Source of the DNA: Lytechinus variegatus
Lineage: Eukaryota > Echinodermata > Echinoidea > Temnopleuroida > Toxopneustidae
Length of the DNA stretch: 64,000 bases
Direction of reading: 5' to 3'
NCBI RefSeq assembly: GCF_018143015.1
Contig: NC_054752.1
Location: forward strand, 1,488,001-1,552,000
Part shown: positions 36,990 to 64,000 of the stretch, one piece after another
How positions within the stretch are numbered: position 1 is the first letter of the stretch
Layout: each line of letters opens with the position of its first letter
The notes under the pieces: model-generated
Told to the model about the DNA's origin: nothing
Databases searched by the model: none
What the model saw: only the letters and a program-made list of their open reading frames with translations
Program-made: the position numbers and the translations under genes

Positions 36990-37799
36990 TCGTCCTGTCT
37001 TGTCCAAGTGATTGTCTGTTCACACTCCTGAACTCAGACAGCTGATATAGGCCTATCATAATATTTTTTTCTGTTAACTTAGAGAGTAAACATAAAAACT
37101 TGACCCCACTTGTATTCTTTTTCATATTGTACAAACCTATAATTTACGAATTGAATTTCATTGATCAAAGATATACTTTAATTAACTATTCATTGCAGGG
37201 TACCCATACCAACAAGTTTTGCTTTCCAGTGGGTTCCCTTTTTGTGTTATGCTTTAGTCACTTTTGTTAAATTTTTGAATGAAAACGAATAAATGCAATC
37301 AATCAATCAAACACAAATTATATACAAACATGAACAAGGGTTGACATTGAGTTCAGTGGCAAATACATAGCAATGAATACTTTTAAATATTTCGATGTCA
37401 CAGAGTCGGAGCATTTCGATTATCACAGAAAGAAAGAAAGGAAGAAAGAATTAAAGCCAATAAATAAGAAAGAATTAAGAAAGCTAATTAAGAAAGCTAG
37501 AATTAGAAAGAAAGCAAAATATAAGTAAAAAAAAATAAAAGCAAGGAAAGGGTGGAATATCATACTATATTCTATTATATTAGGTCAAGATCTATCACAA
37601 AATGAGATTTTCGTTTTAAAAAGGTCCTTTTATTGGGCTGTAAATAAAGGAAGTAAAATTAAACTTAAAGCCTTGTGGGAGTTTAGCTTGCAGTCAGGAG
37701 GGCCAGGGTGCCAACCGCCCCGCTGCTCAGGCAGCGCAGGCGGAGTAAGAGGCGCTATATTGCATTGGCGAACGGTTTTGCTGGCCTGAGAGAAGAATC
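36990..37799. promoter_or_regulatory. KAT2 upstream region
   Basis: Includes a purine-rich tract (37428-37550) and, just before the start codon, a locally GC-richer block (37690-37799) fitting a promoter and 5' leader. No TATA box is convincing. Confidence 0.35.
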
Positions 37800-55089
<17,290 letters not shown>

Positions 55090-57400
55090 AGCGAATTACA
55101 TCTAGGATGCAGAGGGGTGCAGTATATACCAGTTTCAGTTGAAATGCTTATTGACCTTGAAAGTGATGACTGATCCTGAATAAATCTGTACTGGGAACTG
55201 GAAATACGTGTTTCCCTTCTAGAAGAACAGCCTGATCAGTCTTCACGATGAATGACAGTACCAGCTACATGTTGATAACCTTTCCACAGGTGATACATGT
55301 CTTGGTACGCATCTGGTCTCGACGTAAGCAAGCACTTAATGGTTTGCTATGATACACAGGTGCAGTGAGGATGTATACCAACTAAGTGGTTTAAGTCAGA
55401 AACTTAAATATGTACATGTACACATGTAGTCCTGGCTTAGTTCAACAGGAGTCTCTGCCCCATATATTTTTTTTCATCTTGACACAAAGGAATTTGGAGG
55501 CGGTATGGGTTTCGATTTAAATTCTTAGTTTTATGCCAGAGCTTCAAGAACGTCTGGGAACAATGTTGGATTTTTTTGTGCGCATATCTGCCAGATATTG
55601 TGTCCAAGGTATTCTGATATTACATCCGCTTTGGGGGGCTGCCTTTTAAAGTGCTCACAGCAGTGAAGGAATTCCTTCCTCCTGGTACTATTTCTTTGAA
55701 AGAATGGATGAATTGTCAGAAGACTGAAAAGTGCTGTAGAAAATAAAGAATTATGGTAATATCAATGGACTTCCTCAAATTCAAGAACATCATGGTTGCA
55801 CCCTTTCAGATAGACAAATTGTGAGACACTTTAACAGAAAAATGGGGGCCATTCCTTCCATCAGGAATCCTGCCAACATCTTTTTAATGCTAATCCTAAA
55901 TCCTTCCACTTCTGCATACTTTAGACAACATTGGCGAAAGCAGGAAAGCCATTCTGACCAACTTTGGCAGAAGGAAGCAAGTGATGCATCAGTCAAACTT
56001 GAGTATTGTTTCTGAAACACCCTTTGTATCTTGCACGTTGAGGCAAAATTTGGGGAAGTAATGATCGTTCTATGGAAAGACATTGAAGAAAATCTGTTGT
56101 TAAATTGCATTGACACCTATGTAAATGACGAACACACGTTGCTCATTTACAACAAATGTTACTTGCTTCCTTTTGCCAAAGTACGGCAGCATTGTCAAAG
56201 ATACTTCACAGGATCTCTGCCCAATACTTTATGAGAGATACTTATAGGATGCAGTCGAGGTTCTGAAGGTTGTTTACAAAGAGTTGACTTAAAATCATGC
56301 TTAAATGCAGACACTTTAAGTTACATGCAATCTAATTTATTGTTACACAATAGAGTGCATCTTCTTTTAGCATGATTTAACTGATGATGTGCAGTATTTT
56401 GTTGATCAAACAATTGGGAATATAAGTGGGAGTGGGTCATAAATGGGTGATTTTGCTTAGGGAATAGTTTTTATGTGTTCATTTTACCCTATCGCAACAT
56501 GAAATTACAATACTTTTGGTCTTGGTCTGAGGGGAAAAAATCCAAGATGGCTGCCATTCTCCGAGAAAATAACATTTTTACCATTACTTTCTCATATGGG
56601 GGAATATTTTACATGATTTGGGTGACTTTACCTATGTTTTCTTCTGTATGCTATTGCTATCTATGATATTTTTTCCTAATAGCATTTGAGTGATTGCAGA
56701 CACAGCACATCCATAGGGTGAGTATGAAGCTAATATCATCTGTTTGCAAAAAACAACAAAGAGTGTAAGTAGTTCTGTAAAATGAAGGTCAATTGTCACT
56801 ACATCATCAAAGATCTACATCTATTGTATTTATGTTTGTAAAACCAAGTTTGTGATCTTGAAAATTGTGTTGAAAAGATCATACCAAAGCTGGTCAGCGC
56901 AGATACGCACATAAGGCAATGAGTGTTACCTATCACTCAACAGGACTGCCATGCTTATCTTGCTCATTTCTAAGCAATTATGCATTCTGAATCAGAATAA
57001 TTTAGCCAACATATCATGATGGACCAACAAGGATTTGAATATGTAAAATTGAAGAAAAAAAATATTTGCACAGTGATGTATTTGAGATTTGAATAAAGAA
57101 TGTTTTGCTTGGAATAAACATTGCCAAATTTATTCATTGTATAATTTCTATAGTATTTCTTATAGTATTTTGTTAAAGATCTGTTTAAGCTAAAAAGTGC
57201 CTTAGTAGTAAAACATATGATGCACATTTTTTCCCAGTACATTGAAGAAGACATGAATTGTTAGAGGAATACCTGTGACCTGAATACTTTTAATTTGATG
57301 CTTTGTGTCGTATCGTTAATGTACCACTTGGAGCTCCTTAATTTATCTGTAAATTCTCTGTGAATGATGAATTTTTCAGTAAGCAGATCTTATACAATGA
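55090..57400 (+). other. KAT2 3' untranslated region and flank
   Basis: Possible polyadenylation signals AATAAA at 55179-55184 and 55742-55747, with later ones near 57092 and 57795. No second gene recognised; the open frames at 55790-56234 show no domain. Confidence 0.45.
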
Positions 57401-57417
57401 AAAGAGTGGTGCTAAAA

Positions 57418-57609
57418 CTACACTGCTGGTGTTGTGAGTGGACTATACAAAGCATTTTACACCAGTGTTACATTCAATACACAATATGTATTTAGTGTTA
57501 TGTTCAAATGCCAGTGTACAGTATTTTCAACACCTTGTGGTTTGGCCCTCTCAGAACATCGAATGGTCAGTGGTGGTGTTGTGTATAACACTTTAGTTTT
57601 ACAGTGTAG
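57418..57609. repeat. Possible small MITE with CTACACTG ends
   Basis: 'ctacactgctggtgttg' at the left and 'gtgttgtgtataacac...cagtgtag' at the right are partly inverted; 'caccagtgttac' recurs inside. The boundaries are tentative. Confidence 0.35.
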
Positions 57610-58628
57610 ATCATCCTTTTAGTTTCTCCACACTTTGATAGTCCTACATTTACAACTCTATAGCTAAACTAAGTCATTATATCGCAGGCTCATGTCACAT
57701 TGAATGTTTGGAAATTGTTAGAATGTATATTGTATACTATGTATATATTGTCAGAAACGCATTTCACGCGAGTGTAATGGGTTAGAAGGAGATGAAATAA
57801 ATTATTGATTTTGTAGAAAATGAGAGATCAGTTTTTGCCTTTACCTTTGTCTGCTGCTGTCTTCACTGTAGCATTTTATTGTGACCAGGGCCCCGTAACA
57901 CAAATGTCAGTTATTATTTGCTAATTTTCAACACTCTTCAGCTTTTATCAGCTCTTAATTTGTGATCACTCACACCCCTGTATTACTCACATTCAACTAA
58001 CGAATGAGAAATGCTGGAAAACTGCTGTGAATGACACAGAGTGCATTAAAAGGTAGCTGTTTTAGAAAGCTGTTTGTAAGTTAAGAGCAACTTTAAGAAC
58101 GACTGGTGATACTTTCTTATGGTAAATGGAATACAACAAAATGTTCATTGTCGACGGTTTAGCGCATAAAGTTTCGCCGGTCATTCTTGAAATCACTCTC
58201 ACATTAGGAACAGCTTTATAAAACTCCCCCTGGTGAGTGTTTCGTAGATTCAACTGTTTACAAATGACTAGTGATCCTTTCTTAGGAACTAAATCGACCC
58301 CAATGGAAATATGGTGTGTATCATTTTCCACAAGAAAGGATACCAGTCGCTCATAAGCTTTATGAAACACCTACAGGATTCAAAGCATTAACTTAATTTA
58401 CTGCTATTTGCATATGAACTCGTCTATTTGCATTTCTTTGCGATATTCACCAAACTGAGGACAAATACATGGATGAAGGGGTGTCCTTGATTTGCATTAG
58501 ATATGTCAGATTAGTATCCTAGATTGTGGTTGAAAACACACACACCCACATCCACACACAGATGCATATAAACATGGCCTAATAAAGTCCTACTTTTCTC
58601 TCTGGATCATGAAATCATTGATCATTAA

Positions 58629-59116
58629 AGGGATGGTCCAGACTGAAAGTATTTATAGCTTAATGAATAGATAAGAATTCACTGAGCAAAATGCAGAAAA
58701 TTTCATCAAAATCAGATAACAAAGTAATTGAATTTGAATTTAGTAATATTTTGTAAAAACAGTCGTCATGAATATTCATTAGGTGGGCTGACGATGTCAC
58801 ATCTCCACTTGTTCTTTTGTATTTTATTATATGAAATTAGGTTTATTCAATTTTTTTCCTCCAAGAACTAGAAAAATTGGATTGACAACTGATTTAGTGC
58901 ATTGGATGTTTATTGCTACAACTTATTTCATTATAAGGGAGACATGTCATTCACACCTAATGAATATTCATGACGACTGTTTCACAAAATATTGCTAAAC
59001 TTTAAACTTCAATAACTTTATTATTTGTTATCCGATTTTGATGAAATTTTCGGCGTTTACTCAGTGAATTCTACTCTATGTATTAAGATATAAATATTTC
59101 AGCCCGGACCATCCCT
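58629..59116. mobile_element. TTAA-flanked foldback MITE (488 bp), family D
   Basis: Ends AGGGATGGTCCAGAC...CCCGGACCATCCCT, flanked by TTAA at 58625-58628 and 59117-59120. The arms hold 'aaatttcatcaaaatcagataacaaagta', 'cgtcatgaatattcattag' and their inverses, linking it to family A text. It lies between the convergent ends of KAT2 and BARD1. Confidence 0.8.
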
Positions 59117-59334
59117 TTAATGTTTGATTGAATATGACAGCCTAAAAATATTGTTGCACCAAATGTTTACACAGTCACACATCAACAAACACAAAACAAA
59201 TGAGCACAGTGAATCAAGATCTGATGAATAAAATTCTGATTATTAAACATAGCTTTGTATACATATGTGCATACAGGGTGAAATACAATAATAAACAGTT
59301 CTTGTATAGTACATATCACATGATTTTATAATGT

Positions 59335-59580
59335 CTCTTTGCGCTTCCAAATAACTTGGATATCATTACCCCTGCTTTAGCTTGGCGGCCATAATTATTT
59401 GAAATGCACACTCATTTCAAGGAATGAATTCCTGCAAGGTACCCATTCACCTCTTGAGTGCAGTACATGTACATTGCAGATCAATTTCTTGCTGAAGGAA
59501 ACTACACCATGGCTAGGATTTGAACCTACAACCCTCTGTTGAGTCTGAAGTCCAATCCACTAGGCCACAATGCTCCGCAC
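59335..59580 (-). mobile_element. tRNA-derived SINE, minus strand
   Basis: Minus strand: 'attgtggcctagtggattgg' (A-box region), 'gtaggttcaaatcc' (B box), body 'agccatggtgtagtttcctt' and tail 'ccaagttatttggaagcgca'. The 3' tail matches the tail of the LINE at 20985-21920, as expected where a SINE borrows the LINE's priming end. Confidence 0.75.
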
Positions 59581-59599
59581 GGGTAACAAAATGTTTTAA

Positions 59600-60660
59600 G
59601 GCCTTTAACAGCTATAACATGACAAAGTCTGAAATGCACAATTTCACCTAAAATTCATTTTTGTGCTTATCAATGTATAACAAAGTATAAAAAATTCCAA
59701 CTAAAAACAAATTGATCACCAAAATATGACAGCTGTACTGTCTTCTTTTCCACTTAAATGACATTGACTTCAAAATAAATCATGATCAAATACCTGTTCC
59801 CTCTCTTGTATGAAAAACTCAACTTTCAAGCAGGTGGCAGAATGTAATAATTTGATACAAATATCTCTATTTTCTTTTTAGAAAATCTAGAAATCCTTGG
59901 TTTTGTCAACTTAAAAGCAACATCTTTGACGGATTGTCATCTTTTCCTTGTATTCCTAAAGAATATGAAAAAAAAACCCACATCCTTAAAATCAAAAGCA
60001 AAACAATATTGGCACTTGGGTAGATTAAAACTTAAAATGAATAAGATATTAAAGTAAAAAAAAAAAAAAAAAATAGGAGAAACCGATAGAGAAACAAGTC
60101 TTTGAAATTATAGTTTCAAATATAATATGAACAGGCTAAATTTCTTTCACAACCATTGGCAAAAATAACTTGTAATTGCATGTTTCTTTACGCAATGTAT
60201 ATGCATAACAAGAGGTATAGTAACATGATATATTTTTACATGTATTATACATGTATGCTGTTCATGAGTTTTTTATCATCAATAATTCTAGAATGACCAT
60301 CCTTTCTTCTATTCTAAAATACAATATTTGACTGAGGGTTTTCATGACCTGTAGGAATGTCCAGTGGATGGTATGAATGATGTCAAGTTCAAGTTACATG
60401 AAGCTTTGAATAGTGAGTGATCGTAAGGCCTATTTTCACACTCAATTACAATTATCTAGCATACAAATCAACAGTATGATTAATCGCAGAGCTTTATGGT
60501 ACAGGCTTTCTCACACATTTCGAAGATAGACTGGAAGATATCTTCAAGACTGTCTAAAGCATTAAAAAGTTCAATAATACTGAAATACTATTCTCAAATA
60601 ATACATAAGTAAATTGACCTTGTGAAAATTTCACAATTTTTTCAAAATTTGGATTTGAGG
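59600..60660. other. Gene-free stretch with an A-run
   Basis: AT-rich DNA 3' of BARD1, with an A-run at 60055-60073. No gene recognised. Confidence 0.4.
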
Positions 60661-60666
60661 CCTTTC

Positions 60667-60855
60667 CAGGGGCCTGTTGCAGAAAGAGTTGCGTTTAAAC
60701 ACAAGTCAGAATGTCAAGCGCAAGTCCCGAATACTGGTGCTTTATTGGCTGAAAATCACGTTGCGCAAGGTTCTTAATAATAATTATACTTTTTTAGTTC
60801 GCATTTAGTTTTTAGTTGCATTTTAGTTGCAACTCTTTCTGCAAAAGGCCCCTGG
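60667..60855. mobile_element. Small MITE just 3' of BARD1
   Basis: Ends CCAGGGGCC...GGCCCCTGG with inward pairing 'tgttgcagaaagagttgcg' and 'gcaactctttctgcaaaa'. It contains AATAAA on the minus strand (60741-60746), about 160 nt after the BARD1 stop, so it might supply that gene's polyadenylation signal. Confidence 0.65.
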
Positions 60856-60903
60856 CCTGATAACATTTGATGCTGTCAAAGGATTAAAAGCTGGTTTCCA
60901 AGT

Positions 60904-63900
60904 TCATTCTTTTGGGGGATCTAATATGGTGAACTGAGACACACAGTCCAACAGCCAATATACTGGTACAGTGCAGACTTTCTGTGTTCTGACACTCGGT
61001 GGCGGCTTCTTCCCTAGATGGTCATAAACGATGTAATACGAACAGGATGCATACTGGGAGTTTGGCCTTGCGTGATAAGGAACGACCGTTGAGACCTGTA
61101 TGACATCATCATCAGGTTTGGGATGACGTTGGAGGATGGTACCTCCTCCTAATTTGATGAGTTGAATGAGTTCTGGTTTGAGGGGTGTTGGATGCTTGAA
61201 GGAGCCCTTCAAAAAGAAGTGACAGCCGTTGAACAATCCCGGAAACTATAATAAAGGAAAAAAAACAAAAATTGATAACTTTCAAAAAGAAAGCGTGCTA
61301 ATTCATCACTTGTAATGGTCTTCACATAATTCATATAGAATTACAGGAGAAAATAAGAAAAGAAAATTATAGGTAACTTTACCTATCAAATCTATGATTA
61401 TTATTATCATAGGAAGATTTATGGAGATCTTCAAGCCATCTCCACGGTCCACCACCGTAATCAAATGTCCATTAAAACTCTCAAGTCAGATTGCAAAGCT
61501 TGACGCAGTATAGTTAATTCATTGTCGGATCAGGGAAAAAATCAGACGGGGGCCGGGGCGATTTAATTGCTGAAATGCTCAAGAGCCCTGGACACTAAAA
61601 AAAAGGGAGCACTGAAAATCTCCATTCATTGCAATGTTAATGCTTATCAAATGTTGCTGATTTAGGCAGTCAGTTGTGAAAAATAAACCCCAGAAAAAAA
61701 AATTTGCCTGTCTCTGATGCATCCAAATAGTATCATTAGTATTACTCTGTCTTCCCATTAGGCCAAAATGCACTTTCAATAAATTAAATCAAATTGAGTG
61801 CAATTAAGTGACCTTGTGACCACAGAAATATGTTTCAACTCATAACACATGTTAAGCATAATCAGGGTCCAATTTCATAAAGACGTGTCACAACAACAAT
61901 GCACAATTTTTATCACAAATTGACTATCAGCCAATCAGATTGAATGATTTCAGTAGCTTTTAACTGTTATTGTAAATGTGCTATATAAAGTTTTATGAAA
62001 CCAGCCTGTGGACTAACAAAGAACACCCAGTTTGATGAAAGGCCGGCCTTACACGTAGACTGCACATATAAACTGCTGCAAACATAGAGCACCTAGTTTC
62101 TGAAACGTACCTGTTTTTGGACATTTTCCCGTCCTCTCCTAGGTGTGTTGCTATCAGGATCAGAGGATGTTCCTGGAATCTCAAACTCTATCTCTTCTAC
62201 TCTCTCTTCATGTTTGATGCATTCTGAAATCCCTGCAACAGAGAAGAAGACAAATGCAAACTAACACTAGACTAGATCTATGTGCAGTACAAAATTATGC
62301 CTCCACAATAGCCAGATCTGAAAAATATTACTAAGGGCCACCGCACACTTAATGACTGGTCCACAATCAGATTCAGAGCAAATTGCATTTTACCCATTTT
62401 TCGAAAATGTGAATGAAAACTATGTTTTTTATTTGAGGTTCAAATTAACTGCATGATATTACAAATTACAAATGTACAAACAGCTTTATAAAACGGCCCC
62501 ATGGCATTTATGTTTTATATCATATGCAGCATAGAATTAAAATGACTTACATTTTGAAGACACCACCCATCTTCCTGCTAGTACTGCCTGCATGTATTTC
62601 ATGGTTCGTAGACATCTACCATCCTCCTCACATGCTGCTACAAGATGGGTAACATCAGGACTGAACTCATCAACTACTCTTCCTTCAAGGATATCACTGC
62701 AAGTAATCAGGGAAGTCTTCTCCTTGGGCTTTAGGCCTGTATAATAATGAGAATAACAACACTGTGCGGTATTCAGACAAATAAACCTAGGTTTTAATTT
62801 ATAAAAAGTTGGAAGGACATTATAAACAGTTCTAACAAGTACATTAATAACAGGAATGACATTCATGGAACACTACTCCCTCCCTCGCTCACTCAAAACA
62901 CACCTATGACTTTATCCATACCTGTTCCAAGTAGAACCACCTGTCTATCTTGTAGGTGTTGTGATGGGGCGGTAACTGGGGTAGAGACAGGTGAATTGGT
63001 GACCTCTAATAGGGGTTTGGTAAGAAGAGCTTCCTTAATGGCTGGAGCAGCGGGTAAGTCCAGCGGTGTTTGACCATGAATGTTCCTTGATTAAAAAAAA
63101 ACAAGAACAGGAAACCATGTTTCAATGCAAATGACCATACACATTGCTTTAAAAGTTCTTAAACTTATAATCTCTTGGTGCTTCCATAGGATCTCCAAGG
63201 CAAAATCTTTTGTATGTCATTTCCTATTTCTGTATACTGATTTTTCCTAACATAGACCTAACATCTCTAGTTACCACAGTTGCCATTTATGCCGAGACAT
63301 GGAAGATGACTGAGGGGTCAGCACACAAACTTGATGTCTTTCATCACAGATGTTTGCGAAAAATTATGGGTATCAACTGGGAAGACAAGATAACAAATGA
63401 GGAAGTCCTATGGATATAAAAACAAAGGAAACTCAGCCTAACAGTGAAAGAAAGGCGACTAAAGATCCTGGGTCACACTCTTAGTATGCCTGAAGTTAGA
63501 CACTTAAAAAGAGCTCGAGTGGACTCCCGATTGGGGTAGGTGAAGGCCACTTACTACCTGGAGGACGGTAACCAAAGAACTCCAGGAAATGAGGCTTTGC
63601 TGGCAAGAGGTGAAGGCTTTAGCAGAAGACCGCCAAAGTTGGAAATTCTCTGTTGCTGCCCAATGCTCCAATTGGAACAGGAAGAACTAAGAAGGGGGGG
63701 GGGGGGCGCGCAATGAGATTATGCATAAGGTCTATTGGCTGCTCTGCATTACGATAAAGAGCTAGAGTACAGTGAAAATGAAATAGAGCGCGCCTTACCT
63801 TGTTTCTAGCGAAGCTCCTCTTTCCCTGAGGTATTTGATGACTGGTATCCTGTTGTTATTGACTGCATCATGAAGGGGCGTGTCATGCTCAAATCCAGGT

Positions 63901-63971
63901 GCGTTGATCAGAGCGTTGTGATCTAGGAGAAGACCTAGTAAGGATGTATGACCGTGGTTGCAGGCTTCATG
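60904..63971 (-). CDS. BARD1: BARD1, ankyrin and BRCT part (5' exons outside the window)
   Basis: BARD1 pairs with BRCA1 to form a ubiquitin ligase acting on nucleosomes in DNA repair. Exons on the minus strand are 63799-63971, 62932-63085, 62551-62736, 62111-62232 and 60904-61245, all GT-AG with agreeing phases. The first visible exon carries ankyrin repeats ('HEACNHGHTSLLGLLLDHNALIN', in pieces, and 'DTPLHDAVNNNRIPVIKYL'). The second has 'NIHGQTPLDLP', then the linker into BRCT1 ('VVLLGTG', 'DVTHLVAA', 'GRWVVSSKW'). The last two carry 'ECIKHEERVEEIEFEIPG' and BRCT2 ('LFNGCHFFLKGSFKHP', 'LGGGTILQRHPKPDDD', 'YHARPNSQ', 'VYWLLDCVSQF'), ending DPPKE. The ankyrin-BRCT pair and the W at the 62551/62232 junction match the vertebrate protein well. 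The RING domain would lie beyond base 64000. Introns hold a LINE fragment and MITEs. Confidence 0.95.
61868..62008. repeat. Possible small MITE in a BARD1 intron
   Basis: 'gggtccaatttcataaagac' at the left and the inverse of 'ataaagttttatgaaaccagcc' at the right are imperfect inverted ends around an AT-rich centre. Confidence 0.4.
62337..62480. repeat. Remnant of the AAGCCACCGCATACC-type MITE in a BARD1 intron
   Basis: 'gggccaccgcacacttaatgactggtcc' resembles the left end of the element at 13052-13975. The right part is not clear. Confidence 0.4.
63257..63690 (+). mobile_element. LINE fragment, reverse-transcriptase C-terminus, in a BARD1 intron
   Basis: Plus-strand frames read 'AETWKMTEGSAHKLDVFHHR', 'LRKIMGINWEDKITNEEV', 'RRLKILGHTLSMPEVRHLKRA' and then, in another frame, 'WRTVTKELQEMRLCWQEVKA' and 'LAEDRQSWKFSVAAQCSNWN'. 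This is the standard C-terminal tail of a non-LTR reverse transcriptase. It holds stops and at least one frame change, so it is a dead 3' fragment. It lies antisense to BARD1. A G-run follows at about 63695. Confidence 0.8.
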
Positions 63972-64000
63972 CTGAGGAGAGATTGATTTGTTTGATTGTT

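Noticed and set aside
36789-37134. Overlapping Lys/Gln/Thr-rich open frames
   Set aside because: They arise from the tandem pyrimidine/TG low-complexity repeat and show no domain.

Overview
The window is animal nuclear DNA, almost certainly from an echinoderm and most likely a sea urchin. Three lines point there: GT-AG spliced genes with animal-type products, AT-rich sequence between genes, and dense small TTAA-flanked and foldback transposons whose internal text (for example 'tttcatcaaaatc' and 'agaaagttatg') I know from sea-urchin genomes. No bacterial, organellar or CRISPR features are present. Four protein-coding genes can be read with confidence and one more is likely. IDI1 (isopentenyl-diphosphate delta-isomerase) is on the minus strand in four coding exons, 16206-19117, with a possible upstream exon near 24928-25063. 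A single-exon class A GPCR is on the minus strand at 29099-30484. A complete KAT2 (GCN5/PCAF) histone acetyltransferase is on the plus strand in 17 exons, 37800-55089, giving 816 aa with all splice phases agreeing. The 3' part of BARD1 is on the minus strand in five exons, 60904-63971, and its N-terminal exons lie past the right edge. A probable first exon of a secreted or lumenal protein is on the minus strand at 10263-10461.  Layout. 1-2405: AT-rich DNA, then a degenerate minisatellite and the LTR plus primer-site end of an old LTR retrotransposon. 2400-7050: repeats, including a cluster of a 16-bp motif and a repeat pair, one copy of which is split by a TTAA-flanked transposon. 7300-11640: inverted, tandem and dispersed copies of one repeat family. 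11640-15000: nested MITEs, a faint LINE tail and a 115-bp near-perfect palindrome. 16098-25100: IDI1 and its upstream region, holding a SINE/LINE chimera, a foldback element with a 9-bp target duplication, and a 1.5-kb TIR element. 25100-37800: the GPCR surrounded by gene-poor DNA with three loose groups of an 'AGCGCGA-AGCGCGA' motif. 37800-55089: KAT2, its introns carrying at least seven mobile elements or fragments. 55090-60903: 3' flank of convergent KAT2 and BARD1. 60904-64000: BARD1 with a LINE fragment and small MITEs in its introns.  The genes do not form a pathway: IDI1 acts in isoprenoid synthesis, KAT2 in histone acetylation within SAGA/ATAC, and BARD1 with BRCA1 in ubiquitin ligation and DNA repair. 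The most informative non-genic content is the transposon record: at least seven elements flanked by TTAA, in several families, one with a paralogous empty site nearby, and short motif arrays that fit no standard feature class. Nothing seen requires a new biological system; the motif arrays are the best candidates for undescribed structure.
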